64,000 nt of DNA from Azolla caroliniana (Eukaryota > Polypodiophyta): assembly GCA_043228905.1 (NCBI GenBank), contig JBHGNT010000008.1:5270001-5334000 (forward strand), in the 5' to 3' direction. Of the stretch, positions 21,191 to 32,568 are shown one piece after another. The translations under genes and the position numbers were made by a program. The stretch's first letter is position 1. Every line of letters begins with the position of its first letter. The notes beneath the pieces are model-generated. The model made no database searches. It was not told the DNA's origin and saw nothing but the letters and a program-made list of their open reading frames with translations.

Positions 21191-22296
21191 AAATTCGACC
21201 AGGAGATGAGACCTATAATCAACAATCACGTTGTCTCCTATATCCACATCAGATTCAGCTCTTTGCAGCTTATATGGGTGTAGATGAATCATTACTTAAT
21301 GCAATAGCCACAGATACTGCCAACGACAAATTTGCAAAAGAAATTAAGGATAATCGAGTCAACAAATCAACCATAAAGGAGGTATGGAATAGTCAAGAAA
21401 AATTTATGTTTCGAGATGGTTTTCTTTTTTGGAACAACTTAATGTATGTCCCAGATGGTTCTTGTCGTATCCGTATCATGAAGGAATGCCATGATGACGC
21501 GCTAGCTGGACATTTTGGCGTTGCAAAAACTTTGGAGTTAATCTCTAGAAGTTATTGGTGGCCACAACCTTGGAAACTTGTTAAACAATTTGTGAAAACA
21601 TGTGATACATGTGCCCACGCCAAAGCAGTACATCATCGTCCTTACGGTCTACTTCAACCTTTGCCAATTCCAAGTAGGCCATGGGCCTCCATCTCGACAG
21701 ATTTTATCACCGACCTTCCCAACATTGAGGGATTCAATTCAGTATTAGTGGTGGTGGATAGATTCACAAAGATGGCACATTTTATTCCATGTTCTAAAGC
21801 AATTTAAGGGATGGAAACAACAGATCTATTGTTAACAAATATTGTGCACCTTCATGGTTTACCGGATGACATTATCTCTGATCATGGTCCCCAATTTATC
21901 TCTCATTTTTGGAAGCACCTCTTCCAGACTCTTGGAACTTCCACAAAATTTTCGACAGCCTTCCATCCTGAGACAGACGACCAAACGGAATGATTAAATC
22001 AAATACTAGAGCAATATCTCCGATGTATGATAAGTTATCAACAAGATGATTGGATCAAATTTCTTCCAATGGCTGAGTTTGCCTACAACAATACTCTCCA
22101 CACATCAACTAGTGTAACACCCTTCTTCGCAAATTATGGATTCCACCCATGCTTTAGTATAGCTATCCCTGCTGGTTCTGTGAATCCATCTATAGAAGAA
22201 CGAGCTCGTCTAATGAAAGAAGTGCATCATGACATATCCCTAGAACTCTCAATTGCTCAAGAACGACACAAAGAGAAGGCTGATCAACATCGATGA
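21191..22296 (+). pseudogene. pol: Integrase (element E)
   Basis: Zinc-binding region: CHDDALAGHFGVAKTLELIS then CDTCAHAKAVHH. Catalytic residues: ISTDFITDLP (Asp), DDIISDHGPQFISHFWKHL (Asp), and the Glu in PETDDQTE just before a TGA at 21991-21993. Element K reads CGA there (AERTNQ). Another stop is at about 21808. It would have joined element DNA into the genome. Confidence 0.88.
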
Positions 22297-22323
22297 GTTG
22301 CGCCTAATTTTAAAGTCGGTGAC

Positions 22324-22749
22324 ATGGTATGGCTATTACGTCGGCATATTCTGACAACTCACCCATGCAACAAACTTGATTACAAAAAGTTGGGGCCATT
22401 CCGAATCATTGATAAAGTCAACACTGTGGCTTTCCATCTTGCTCTTCCATCACACTACCGAATTCACAATGTCTTCCATGCATCACTTCTTGAGCTCTAT
22501 CATCCATCCTCAATTCCAGGAAGAAACATCGAGCCACCTCCCTCTGTGGCTTTGGCGATCGGGGATGAGTATGAAGTCGAGACCATTCTGGACTCGCGCA
22601 AGAGCCGACGAAAGCTCCAATATCTGGTATTGTGGAAAGGATATCCCATCTCTGAGGCTACATGGGAGCCCACTAGAAATTTACTAAATGCCCCGAAAGT
22701 GGTTCATGATTTTCATCTCCGATATCCTCACAAACCTGCACCTTCTTGA
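22324..22749 (+). CDS. pol: Integrase C-terminus with GPF motif and chromodomain (element E)
   Basis: An open stretch of 141 codons ending in TGA. YKKLGPFRIIDKVNTVAFHL is the GPY/F module. PVFH-type HNVFHASLLELYHP follows, then a chromodomain with EYEVETILDSRKSRRKLQY and LVLWKGYPISEATWEPTRNL. Chromodomains read histone methylation and steer insertion into heterochromatin. The domain looks intact, but stops upstream cut it off from the rest of Pol. Confidence 0.85.
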   Translation: MVWLLRRHILTTHPCNKLDYKKLGPFRIIDKVNTVAFHLALPSHYRIHNVFHASLLELYHPSSIPGRNIEPPPSVALAIGDEYEVETILDSRKSRRKLQYLVLWKGYPISEATWEPTRNLLNAPKVVHDFHLRYPHKPAPS

Positions 22750-22773
22750 AGTCGGCACTTAAGGGGAGGATAA

Positions 22774-23133
22774 TGTCATGAACATCGACTCGAATGTGAA
22801 CCTTAGGCCCTTGTATATATATTTCTCCTAGATAAACTTTAGACTTCAAACCTTTGTATAAAGAGTGGTATGTAAGACCTAGTATGTAAGACTGAGTATG
22901 TAAGACTTGGCATGCAAGAATTAGTATGCTTGATATTATAGTATGTAAGACTTGGCATGAGCATTCTTATCATGCATCACTACATGTATAAAAAGGGTTG
23001 ATCTCCCTTGTTAACATCAAGGAGATCAACACCAGTCATGGAATAGATATTCGTACTCATTGTCATCAACTTATCCATCTCTCTATCTCATCAACTTACC
23101 ATCTCTGTTTCTTCCAATTGTTCATCCGTGACA
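22774..23133 (+). repeat. 3' LTR of Gypsy element E
   Basis: Preceded by the polypurine tract CTTAAGGGGAGGATAA, begins TGTCATGAACATCGACTC and ends CCGTGACA. It is followed by CCGAC, the target duplication. Confidence 0.93.
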
Positions 23134-23138
23134 CCGAC

Positions 23139-24246
23139 AATGGGTGGAAGGAGATACCAACTCAGAGAAAGAAGAGCACCAACAACATATGCCAGTCAGT
23201 ACATCCTCTTGACTGATGAATCATGAAGGTGAACTAGAGTGCTATGAAGAAGCCATGGCCAATGAGCACAAAGAGAAATGGCAAAGTGCAATCCAAGATG
23301 AGATGGACTCCTTGCACGAAAATTATACCTACGATTTGGTGGAGCTACCAAAAGGTAAGAGAGCACTCAGAAATAAATGGGTCTACAAGGTGAAGACTGG
23401 AGAAGTCAACAATACACTCAGATATAAAGCCCACATTGTGGTGAAGGGATTCCAACATAAAAAGGGTGTCGACTTCGATGAGATCTTCACACCAATTGTG
23501 AAGATTACATCCATTCGAACTATTCTGAGCATAGCTACCAATATGGATATGGAGATAAAAAATTGGATGTCAAGACATCATTCTTGCACGAGGAGCTGGA
23601 TGAAGAGATCTACATGCAAGAGCCCGAAGGCTTTGTGGAGAAGGGGAAAGAGAACTTGGTTTGTTGACTGAAGAAAAAATTGTATGGGTTGAAACAAGCT
23701 CCACGCCTATTGTACAAGAAGTTTGAATTCTTCATGATGGAACACAGGTTCCACAAAACACAAGCAGACCATAGTTTGTTCGTCAAAAGGTACGATGAAC
23801 GTGACTTATTGATTATCTTATTATATGTGGATGACATGTTGATAGTTGGACAAGACACGAAGAGGATCGTGAGCTTGAAGAAAGCACTAGGTAAGTCATT
23901 TTCCATGAAAGATCTTGATCCACAAAAACAGATCTTGGGGATGCACATAGTTCGGGACAGAAAAAATAAAGTGTTGTGGTTGTCACAAGAGAAATATGTG
24001 ACAAAGATCCTAGAGAGATTCAACATGTCAAAAGCAAAGCCAGTTGGCTCTGTGTTGCCGAGCAATTGTAAGCTGAATGCAAAGCAATGCCCTAGAAGGG
24101 AGAAAGAAAAGGCTGAGATGAGGAAAGTACCGTATGCCTCGGCCATCAACAGTTTAATGTACACCATGGTTTGTACGAGACCAGACATAGCATTTGCTCA
24201 AGGAGCAGTAAGCCAATACATGAGTAATCCAGGAAGAGAACATTAG
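23139..24246 (+). pseudogene. pol: Copia reverse transcriptase (element D)
   Basis: The first open part is 23216-23671: HKEKWQSAIQDEMDSLHENY, RNKWVYKVKTG, VVKGFQHKKGVDFDEIFTPI. A frame change near 23590 and a stop near 23668 precede the second part, 23680-24246. That part has MYGLKQAPRLLYKKF, the catalytic IILLYVDDMLIVG, then KILERFNMSKAKPVGSV and TRPDIAFAQGAVSQYMSN. The YVDD motif is intact. Confidence 0.87.
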
Positions 24247-24770
24247 GCAGCAGTGAGGTGGATACTCAAGCACTTAAAGGCATCTTGGGGGTATGCCTAA
24301 TGTATGGTGTCGGAAAACCTATGCTCGAAGGGTTTACCAATTCGGACATGTCGGGGGATGTAGACTCAAGTCGATCCACTCCAGGCTATGTAATGACCTA
24401 TGCAGGGGGAGCAGTGTCATGGCAGTCACGACTGTAGACATTTGTGGCCCTGTCAACCACAGAGGCATAGTATATTGTAGTCGTAGAGGCTAGCGAAGAG
24501 CTGATTTGGATGAGAAACTTTCTCAGTGAGTTGGGAATGGAGCAAAGGGAGTTCTTGCTTCATTGTGATAGCTAAAGCGGCATACATCTAGCCAAGAATG
24601 TTGCGTACCACTCGCAGACCAAACATATACAGAGGATGTATCACTGGTTGTGGGAGAAAGTGGAAGAGGGAGAGTTTACACTTGTAAAGATCCATATTGA
24701 TGACAATGGATCCGACATGTTGACAAAGAACCTATTGATGGACAAACTCAGAGTCTGTTGATAGAGGACA
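24247..24770 (+). pseudogene. pol: Copia RNase H remnant (element D)
   Basis: Mixed frames give AAVRWILKHLK, then GFTNSDMSGDVDSS, YVMTYAGGAVSWQSR, TFVALSTTEA and YHSQTKHIQRMYHWL. These are Copia RNase H strings ending in the usual KNLLMDKLR tail. Multiple frame changes are present. Confidence 0.8.
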
Positions 24771-24809
24771 TGACTAATAGACTGCACCCATAGGAGTGAA
24801 GGGGGAGTT

Positions 24810-25565
24810 TGTTAGGAATATGTCCCTCCTATGGGAGGAGTCGACTGGTCGGGCATAGAGACCCGATAATCAAAGACAAGGAGGAGTCGACTGGTTAGAC
24901 ACAGAGAGCCAATAGTCAAAGACAAGGAGTAGCCGATTGGTCGGGTCGAGAACTAAGAGATGATGTCATGAAGAGTCGACTTTGATAGAGTCGACATGGA
25001 GAGTTGATTGGGGGAGTTGACAATGGGGGGAGTCCAAGTTGAGGACATGACCGACTAGTCAGGCCGACCGGATGGTCAAAGAAAAGTGCGACTAGTTGGG
25101 CTGACTGGACAGTCAACATAGGAGTCGGCTAATTGACTGCTATTATTATTCGTATAATAATAGGAATGAAAGTAGCGGAGGCTACATTTGTAAATAGCCC
25201 ATTCTGTGTATAATTATAAATACAATTAGGGCAATGTTGTAACTGGAGTGTAGAATAGAAAGTGTAGAGTTCTTGTAGCATGAGAGTTAAAGAGAGAGAC
25301 GAGAGAGAGCGGCGGCAGAGTTTAACAAACTTGCCAAGAACCCTAAGTGGTTATCCTCTGAGCATTAGAGAAGATTTGTAACCATTCTTGTATTCTCGTT
25401 GTATAGTGGAAGACTTGTTCTCCCGTGGTTTTCCCCGTTTAGGGTTTCCACGTAAAACTGTGTGCATTGTATATTTTGTCTATTTGTTGCTCTATGTTCT
25501 GAGCTGTGTAATTTTGTGCATCTTCCATAGAGACATTTCGATTCCACCACTACAAACCATTCTTG
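24810..25565 (+). repeat. 3' LTR of Copia element D, right end approximate
   Basis: A polypurine tract, GTGAAGGGGGAGTT, ends just before TGTTAGGAATATGTC. The left third holds recurring GTCGACTGGTCGGG-like words (24840-24950 and 25060-25120), which look like a U3 repeat array. A TATAAATA box lies near 25214. The right end is a guess, because the 5' partner is missing. Confidence 0.65.
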
Positions 25566-26430
25566 CATTTTTACCTTGAGTTGGAGCCAACATTACAAGT
25601 TAACATATGCAATGCAATATTCCAAGTTTCACATTTTAGTATCTTACCACTTCATGCTTAATGTCTTAAGTATTTCATCCTTGATGGTCACATACTTCAT
25701 AGTGTCACATGAGAGCTATAATAGGATCCTTTACTTAAAATCTCTTAAATTTTTTCAACTGTCAAGCACCTAACCAAAAGCGAGGATTTTATTCTTATTA
25801 GTTTTTTGTGCTTGCATCCTTTGTTCCAAGCTTGTATTGGCCATTTATGATCGAAGCTTATTATTGACTTTTATGATATACTAGTGTGAACTTTTTGCAT
25901 ATTTAGTACTTTTATGGGCTGAGCACATGTTTCTAATGGTGGGACAAGGTATGATTTTGAAGATTTTACCCCCAATAGTTTGTGTAAGAACAATTTTTGG
26001 ATTTTCTCTATTTCATTCCTTGCATTGGTCCTAGTTGTATGGTAGAGAGAAAAATTGACGAGCAACAATATTCAAATTTGCACCTCTAGATTTTGTGAAA
26101 TCTAGCACCCTTTCTTTTAGGCGACACTCATACAAGAAAAAAGAAAAAAAAATCCCTAAAGATGATTAACTTATTTCATCACTACATCGGTTATTTGGAC
26201 CTCAAACATGCACTTTTATTAAAGCCCTAGCTAAGGCTGACACCAGTTGTACATGGTCTGGGAGGAAGGAGAAGGCATCAATCTAGTAAAAACTAAGAGG
26301 CACCCAATGAGCAACATGAAAGAGCAGGAAGAGGATGTTTGATGACCATCAATAATCATTGTCGAGCTTCATCACAAGGGCTGAAGTTGCGAATGATGCA
26401 TGGTGTTTGTTAGAGTGTAACTAATTAATT
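25566..26430. other. Intergenic stretch without recognisable genes
   Basis: AT-rich sequence with a few short ORFs and no domain. Nothing repeats elsewhere in the window that I can see. Confidence 0.5.
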
Positions 26431-26439
26431 AAGCAGAAC

Positions 26440-26855
26440 ATAAGGAATTATAGACCAAAGAAAGGAAAGAGGGGTGCTGAACCACCCGACTACCCTCTAG
26501 CAACGACGTGAGACATGTTGTAGACGATCATCAAGCATGGAATCGGAAACAACATGATTAGATGAAGAGTCAAGAACAAGATGATAGAATTAAGCAAGGT
26601 AAGACAACATCAACAAGATGAACTAGATCAATAGAGAAAGTGAGAGAGACAAAACGACACATAAATTGTAACTGTATTATACAGACATTACAATACAAAG
26701 AATGACAACATCATCTACAAACTAGTTATAAACTCAGTTATATACTAATTCAGTTACGACAACTGCCCTTTGATCATATTACAAATATGTCCTAGTCTAG
26801 TTTGTCCAAATAGGACAATGTGAATACGACCATTCAATACCCATATTCGACACTC
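26440..26855 (-). repeat. Old LTR-like remnant, possibly Gypsy Q-related
   Basis: GAGGGGTGCTGAACCACCCG at about 26470 resembles GAAGGGTGCTGATCCACCCG in the LTR of element Q (48010). The right edge CGACACTCCCCTGTAA reads on the minus strand as a polypurine tract plus TGTCG. There is no second copy or target duplication, so this is tentative. Confidence 0.35.
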
Positions 26856-27060
26856 CCCTGTAATGGGTGCATACATCGAAGAATCTGTAATAGAAAAAAG
26901 AAACACAATACAGATTATACAAGGAGACGATAAGCTCATCGGTTGTTCTCCTCAATAGCCATGGGCGAAATAACTAGAGCTGAATCGAATAGTCCTATTG
27001 ATTGGAGCTGGATCAACTGTCCCAAGAGCCGAATGTCAAATGCCGATGTTTATGGGTGGG

Positions 27061-27086
27061 GGGTGGAGCCATTCTTGGCTCCACCC
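27061..27086. other. Perfect 10-bp hairpin
   Basis: GGGTGGAGCC, a 6-base loop, and GGCTCCACCC can fold into a GC-rich stem. It is not followed by a T-run. Role unknown. Confidence 0.6.
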
Positions 27087-27111
27087 CTCTCCCAACGGGG
27101 TTACGTGTGAG

Positions 27112-27180
27112 GGAGATAGAGAGAGGGAGATAGAGAGAGGGAGAGAGAGAGAGGGAGAGAGAGAGAGGGAGAGAGAAATG
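27112..27180 (+). repeat. GA-rich microsatellite
   Basis: Interrupted (GA)n and GGGAGA repeats. The ORFs read across it on both strands are low-complexity artefacts. Confidence 0.85.
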
Positions 27181-27186
27181 GAGACA

Positions 27187-27871
27187 TAGAAAATGAGAGG
27201 GGAATCTTCTTCTATTACATGATTCCCCATGGGTGGGATTTTATATATGTACAAGAGGTAACCATTACAAATAAAGAATGAGACAAGTAGGGAGTTACAC
27301 TACTTACCCATTCTCTCATCTTTGTACACATGCACACAAATGTGCATGTGTTCATACACATACCCATCCTCACACAGTCATGTACATTATGCATACACAA
27401 CAACCACTTAATCGTGTTCCACCCTTATACCTCCCTGTACAACTCCTACGGGTAACACATGGCACACTTGTGGGACACTGCATTGCATGATCGAACCTAC
27501 TTGCCATGGCAAACTCTCATTGACCGAAACTCCATCGGTCTTCTCGTCGGTTAGAAATCCCTCGATCGGATTGATAACTTTTATCAGAGCTTGCTTGACA
27601 CGAACCTTCTCGTTTGGTCAACATATCTCACAATTGGTTCACACACCAATCGATTTGTCCATTGGGGCATGGGTCGTAAAATTGCATTGCATGTATATGT
27701 ATTCTTCCGTTGCTTCATGTGAGTTGCGTTTTCGAAATTTTATGTGGTACCGCTTGGTATTTTGAAATTTTAATATTTACCTTTATGTTTTTGAAATTTT
27801 ATTGTTTGTCCTCTAGTTTTGGAAATTTTCTCGTATGCCCCTCCTGCCTTACTTCTTTCCTCTATTGTCAT
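27187..27871. other. Unassigned stretch left of element H
   Basis: No domain found. Contains a CA-rich segment near 27315-27380 and several TTTTGAAATTTTA-like repeats near 27735-27830. Confidence 0.4.
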
Positions 27872-28766
27872 TGTCGTGAAGATTTTCGGCAATGGTGTGA
27901 AAATAACATAAAACTATAAAAGGATGAAGGTCTTGAAGAGCTTTCAGATACACTTTACTACATAAGAAACAGACATATAAGTGTAAACTTATGTGGGTAT
28001 AAAGTTTTGCAAAAGAAAAAAAGAAAAGAAAAATGTGAAATATCCCAAATAGATAGGAAAGTTAAGGCCCTGGCTATATAAGCACATTGAGATCCCTTAT
28101 TTCTCATTTTGTGCAAAGAGCACTTTGGCCACTTTGTCTAGATGGATGAATGTGGCCAAATTCCCAAAAACCGACTGACAATAAAATGGAACCGGTCGGA
28201 AATCCATTCGGAATCGGCCGATAAACTAGAAAGCAAACCGGAACCGGCCGGTCGGCGACGGATCTGGCGATGGAGACGCCAACTGGCGTCATCCGGCATC
28301 CGATTATCATGCACCACATGTAATACATGAGATAATACTTTTTTCATTATAGTTTTACATGTAAATTCTGATACATGAGACCTTAAATGAGTGACGTGGT
28401 TATCATGCACCACATGTAATACATGAGCGTCAAATGGCAAACATACATTTTATGCATGTCTTGTACCCTCAAATGCATGAGGGCATCTATAAAAGAGGGG
28501 GGATGTAAAATTTTTGGAGGCTTGGTACTTGATATCAAAACTAAAATTAAAAGTAAGAAATTCGTTATCCAATTGATGATATATCTTGTCTCTCAAAAAC
28601 TCTCTCTCAATCTAAAAATCAAGTGTTCTATCTTATCTCAATCTCTCTATTTCAATCTATCTTAAAACCTTTCTCGCTAAAGCTAGCACCAACTTCGAGT
28701 CCTTTCGGTCCAGAACCCCGGCGGTTCCGTCTCACGATCAACGCGTAGTGTCAGATCTTCACAACA
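27872..28766 (+). repeat. 5' LTR of Gypsy element H
   Basis: 895 bp if the start at TGTCGTGAAGATT is right. That start was chosen because it mirrors the LTR end. TATAAAAGAGGGG lies near 28489. It contains CCGG-rich words (GGAACCGGCC, AATCGGCCG), and a TTATCATGCACCACATG block occurs twice (28305 and 28400). The right edge is fixed by the primer-binding site eight bases further on. Confidence 0.7.
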
Positions 28767-28774
28767 TAATTAAG

Positions 28775-28790
28775 TGGTGAACCCGACGTG
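28775..28790 (+). promoter_or_regulatory. Primer-binding site of element H
   Basis: TGGTGAACCCGACGTG, eight bases after the 5' LTR. It differs from the site of element C at one base. The complementary tRNA 3' end would be CACGUCGGGUUCACCA. I cannot assign it to an amino acid. Confidence 0.75.
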
Positions 28791-28832
28791 AAAGAGGGGG
28801 CATGAAGGATCAAATCGAGGATCAACCGATAC

Positions 28833-30026
28833 TTGGAGATGGCGTCCTCAAGCAATCAAATGGGAGACTTCGAAAGGATGATGCTAATCATAGAACAAAT
28901 GATGAGATCTCGAGACAACGATGCGAGCGTGGAGAAGGCCGTCGACCGTGTCGTAGAGCTCAAGGGCCAATTTGATGGAAGGAACGTTACGAAGTTCCTT
29001 AGTGCATACAAAAGGGAGATGAATCAAAGAGACGTGTCTGAAGCACGACAAATCACGAGTTTCAAGAGGGTGGTCACCAACAACATCCAAAGACGCGTCA
29101 TCGAGCTTCAAGAAGGTAAGACAACATGGTCCGAGTTTGAGAAAGCAATATTAGTGGAGTTCGTGACTGAAGACTTAATGAGGATGACTCGACATGCCTT
29201 GATGAAGTGGATCGAAAAGAAGAATAAGAAGATGAGCGCCTTGAGGGTGTACGACGAATTCAACCAGATGTTTAGTCGTCTCCCCAACAGGGATCAAGTG
29301 CTGCTTGAAGAGGACAAGACTTTGTACTTCTTGAAAGCTGTGGACATGAAGGATAGAAGAGAATTGGGGACTCTTCTCGAAGATGATACCCAAGCAAATG
29401 GGCTTGTGGTGGACTGGGTTGCGGTGAAGCGAGCATGCAATAGGCTTGACAAGCATCGTTAGTGGGTTGATGACACCGACTTGGCGGGATTGACTGTTGC
29501 GGAGAAAACAAGACAACCGAAAGTAGTTGAGCTGCCCAAACAAAGCAACCCAGAAGAAAAGAAGATTGATGACAACATCATCAAAGAACTGGCGAAGAAG
29601 TTCGAGATGGTTACGCTAGCCAACATGAATCGTCAGGGGCCCAAAGGAAAAGAACCCTTTAGATGCGTGTGGTGCGATGGCATGGACCACATGAGAAGAG
29701 ATTGTTCGAGCCTTTGAGACACCATTCGACAAAATATCGTGTACATAGATGACAACATGATCTGCTCGAGCGAGACTAGAAGACCCCTACGGGTGAATTT
29801 CAGAAGAGGAGGAATGAAGAAAGCTATGGAGGATGTCGATGCGACTCATGTGGATGCGATGCACTATGCTGCATCGGCCGGAATAAGAGTCAGGAAAGAC
29901 AAGACTGAAGCTGCTAGAGCGGGAGCAAAGTTTTGGACTTCCATTCTCGAATATGAGAAGAATGGAAAAGTCACTTCGAACGAAGTAGAGCTTGCGGATC
30001 AAAGTGTACAAAGTATAACCGGATGA
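28833..30026 (+). pseudogene. gag: Gag with intact zinc knuckle (element H)
   Basis: Frame 28833-29462 begins MEMASSSNQMGDFERMMLII, 43 bases after the primer-binding site. Capsid-like strings are ELKGQFDGRNVTKFLSAYKR and FLKAVDMKDRRELGTLLED. A TAG at 29460 interrupts it. The same frame resumes to 29717 with CVWCDGMDHMRRDC, a full CX2CX4HX4C knuckle, then TGA. A third part (29739-30026) has ETRRPLRVNFRRGGMKKAME. Three stops in one frame suggest point decay. Confidence 0.82.
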
Positions 30027-30188
30027 TCGGATCCGGTGGATGACAACACCATACTCGCGGAGGTGATGTGCGACAACCACGAGGTGTTCATCAAAGAAAA
30101 GAGAAAAAAAATAGAAGAACAAGGCCCATAAAAAAGACATGAAACAAGGAACGCGAAAAAGAAAGAAGATGCGGAGACGAGTCAACCA

Positions 30189-31034
30189 TTGCAAATGGAG
30201 GAAGGAGACGCAAGCCGAAAAGCAGAGTCGAGCAAACGAGTCGAAGAAACGGTTCGGCCCGTGAAGATTGGTGTCGAAGACCTCGCTCGGAGGACAAGGG
30301 CTATGCCTACCTATAAGTTAAGGTCGGACATAGAGCAGACGGCGGACCTAAAGAAGATTCTCGAAGAACATGTTCTTGATAGCCACGTGACTTTGTCCTT
30401 GAGGGAATTGCTTGGCATTACGAAGGAGTTCCATGACACAATCGTGGACCTTGTAAAGAGAAAAAGACAACAATCGGACGAGGAAGAAGAGAAGCCGCAA
30501 AAAGCAAAAATGAATGCCATAATGATGGCAAGAGACGAAGTCGATGAAGATATGGTGGACAACCAGTATACTCGACCTCATTGGGCACGAGCAACAACGG
30601 AGACGCCGGTGAAGATTGGGGAGAAGAAAGAGACCGTGGTAGCCTTGATCGACCACGGCTCGGAGATCAACCTCATGTCAACCGACTTCTACAAAAAAGG
30701 AAGATGGCCAATCAATACAAATCAGGGATGGAAGATTCGCGCGGCAACAAAGACTACGGAGGACTTGTACGGAGCTTGTCCCAATGTTAAAGTTACGATC
30801 GAGGATGTGGAAATGGATCAACACTTCTTCGTGCAAAAATCGGCGTCGGATCCTATCATCCTAGGACAACCGTATATCACATCATCTCGGATGGAGACCA
30901 AAGTGTTCGATAATGGAGCAGCCTTCGCACAAATAAAGAGTCTTGACAACCAAAGATCGGTCCAATTCCTGACGGTTCGAGCTAATCATGAAAGAAATCG
31001 AGATAGTCTTGGAGGCGAATCCCCGGATTTTTAG
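30189..31034 (+). CDS. pro: Linker and aspartic protease with DHGS active site (element H)
   Basis: An open stretch of 281 codons in the same frame as gag. A charged linker (SLRELLGITKEFHDTIVDL) leads to TRPHWARATTETPVKIG and then VALIDHGSEINLMSTDFYKK, with D-H-G-S at 30651-30662. The second half of the fold has VTIEDVEMDQHFFV and PIILGQPYITSSRMETKV. The protease looks whole. The histidine at position 2 of the triad is unusual and shared with element C. Confidence 0.8.
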   Translation: MQMEEGDASRKAESSKRVEETVRPVKIGVEDLARRTRAMPTYKLRSDIEQTADLKKILEEHVLDSHVTLSLRELLGITKEFHDTIVDLVKRKRQQSDEEEEKPQKAKMNAIMMARDEVDEDMVDNQYTRPHWARATTETPVKIGEKKETVVALIDHGSEINLMSTDFYKKGRWPINTNQGWKIRAATKTTEDLYGACPNVKVTIEDVEMDQHFFVQKSASDPIILGQPYITSSRMETKVFDNGAAFAQIKSLDNQRSVQFLTVRANHERNRDSLGGESPDF

Positions 31035-31108
31035 AGCGGACTATTGAAGCATGGGGCACAAATAGTCCGAGCAATCGCAAGTCCCCATAAGAAAGTAGAG
31101 CGCGTGGA

Positions 31109-32560
31109 TTGCGAGGAGAAGCAACATGTGTCACACCTAGTGGTGCATGTAAACTAGTACTACTCGACAAGAAGGACAAACATCGGATACAAAACTTCGA
31201 GAAGATGCTGAAAGAAGAAAACATAATAGAAGAAGAAGAGTTCGTGAGTCATATTATGGAAGCAGCCTCATTTAACGACACCATCGGCGAAATCGAGGAC
31301 ATCGTGGACTTGAGCTATCTTCACGATCATCACGTGATTTCGGTTAGCTCCATCAACATGTACATTATCATCGATGAATATCATCGAAGCATCTTGATGA
31401 AGGAACCTGACGTCTACACAAAATATAAAATGGTGGATAAGAAGGTCAAGCCAATTGCAGTTCCACTACCGGAAGATAGTTGGCAAAAGATGAAGGAAGT
31501 CACTAACAATCCAAGCTTAAGAGATCCGAAGACAATAGGTAATGTCTTCACCAAAGAGACGAAGGGAAAGCTACGAGTTGGAAGGGAGGATTTCCTTCTC
31601 CTTGAAGAGGAGCGAAAGTTTCGCGACATGCTTGAGAGACATGGGAAGGCTTTCACATTTTTCCCACAAGAAATCGGATGTGCTGATCCAAGGGCGATAG
31701 AGCCGATGGTGATCTTCACGGTGCCACACGTACCTTGGAATTTGAAATTGATACCGGTTCTAAGAGCACACCTACCAAAGTTGATCGAGCTTTTAAAGAA
31801 GAAGGTGAATATGGGAATTCTGGAACCGTTGAATGCTCCTTATTCCAATAGGCGGTTCACGGTGCCGAAGAAGAATCGATCATTGTGATTCATCCAAGAT
31901 CTTCAACCCGTCAACAAGGTGACAATTCGAAATGCCGGAATCGGTCCAAGCGTGGACGAATTTGCCGAGGCGTTTGCGGGCCGGTCCATCTACTCCATTG
32001 GCAATCTCTACTTCGGATATGACCAATTCCAATTGGTGATCGACATTCATGACATTACAACCATGAGGACTTCGATCGGGCTTGTGCGGATGTGTACCTT
32101 ACCTCAAGGCGCAACGAACTCGGTGGCTCATATGGTGAATGCCATGAACAAAGTCTTGAAGGATTGTATCCCGGACATCACGATGCCATTCTTGGATGAT
32201 ATTCCGATAAAAGGATGTTTGGATGAGGAGAAAGATGAATCGAAAGATAAGGAAGGGTGTAGAAAGTTTGTCGCGGATCATATGAAAGATTGTGAGAAGG
32301 TGCTTCAAAGGCTTGAAGATGCGAATTTGACATTTTCGGGAGAAAAATCTGCATTCGGGCAACCAGAGATCTTGGTGGTAGGTCACTTGTGTGGAGCATA
32401 CGGATGGAATCCTTCGCCATCCAAAGTGAACGCGTTCCAGGGCATGAAAGAAGAATGTGAAAACCAAACGGAGGTTCGAAGGTTCCTTGGAGCAGCGCGT
32501 TTTATCATATCTGGATTCCTCACTACGCTCATGTCGCCGAACCGTTATATGGACTACTAA
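31109..32560 (+). pseudogene. pol: Reverse transcriptase (element H)
   Basis: Two open parts in one frame, 31109-31888 and 31919-32560, are parted by one stop near 31886. The first is the lineage-specific leader ending VPWNLKLIPVLRAHLPKLIE and GILEPLNAPYSNRRFTVPKK. The second has IYSIGNLYFGYDQFQLVIDI (Asp), TLPQGATNSVAHMVNAMNK and the catalytic MPFLDDIPIKG at about 32186-32218. ILVVGHLCGAYGWNPSPSKV follows. A frameshift ends it at about 32510-32560. Confidence 0.87.
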
Positions 32561-32568
32561 AGAAAAGA

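Larger units (their letters stand above)
17543..23133 (+). mobile_element. Ty3/Gypsy chromovirus E, LTR to LTR
   Basis: LTRs 17543-17903 (361 bp) and 22774-23133 (360 bp), target duplication CCGAC at 17538-17542 and 23134-23138. The order is gag, protease, RT, RNase H, integrase, chromodomain. From about 19942 to 22749 the pol frame is continuous apart from about seven in-frame stops, several of them CGA-to-TGA by comparison with element K. The LTRs differ at roughly ten positions by eye. Confidence 0.93.
15700..25565 (+). mobile_element. Ty1/Copia retrotransposon D, 5' truncated, with two insertions
   Basis: Plus-strand Copia sequence running protease/pre-integrase (15720-16110), integrase (16125-17542), RT (23216-24246), RNase H (to about 24770), polypurine tract and 3' LTR (from 24810). 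A hAT-like MITE (16726-17153) and Gypsy E (17543-23133) are inserted in it. Gag and the 5' LTR are missing. The left end is fused head-to-head with the minus-strand Copia B at about 15690. Confidence 0.85.

Noticed and set aside
27036-27254. ORFs over the GA-rich tract
   Set aside because: Translation of a microsatellite (repeated Ser-Leu or Arg-Glu).
28138-28440. ORFs inside the H LTRs
   Set aside because: They lie in CCGG-rich repeat DNA and change with repeat number between the two LTRs.
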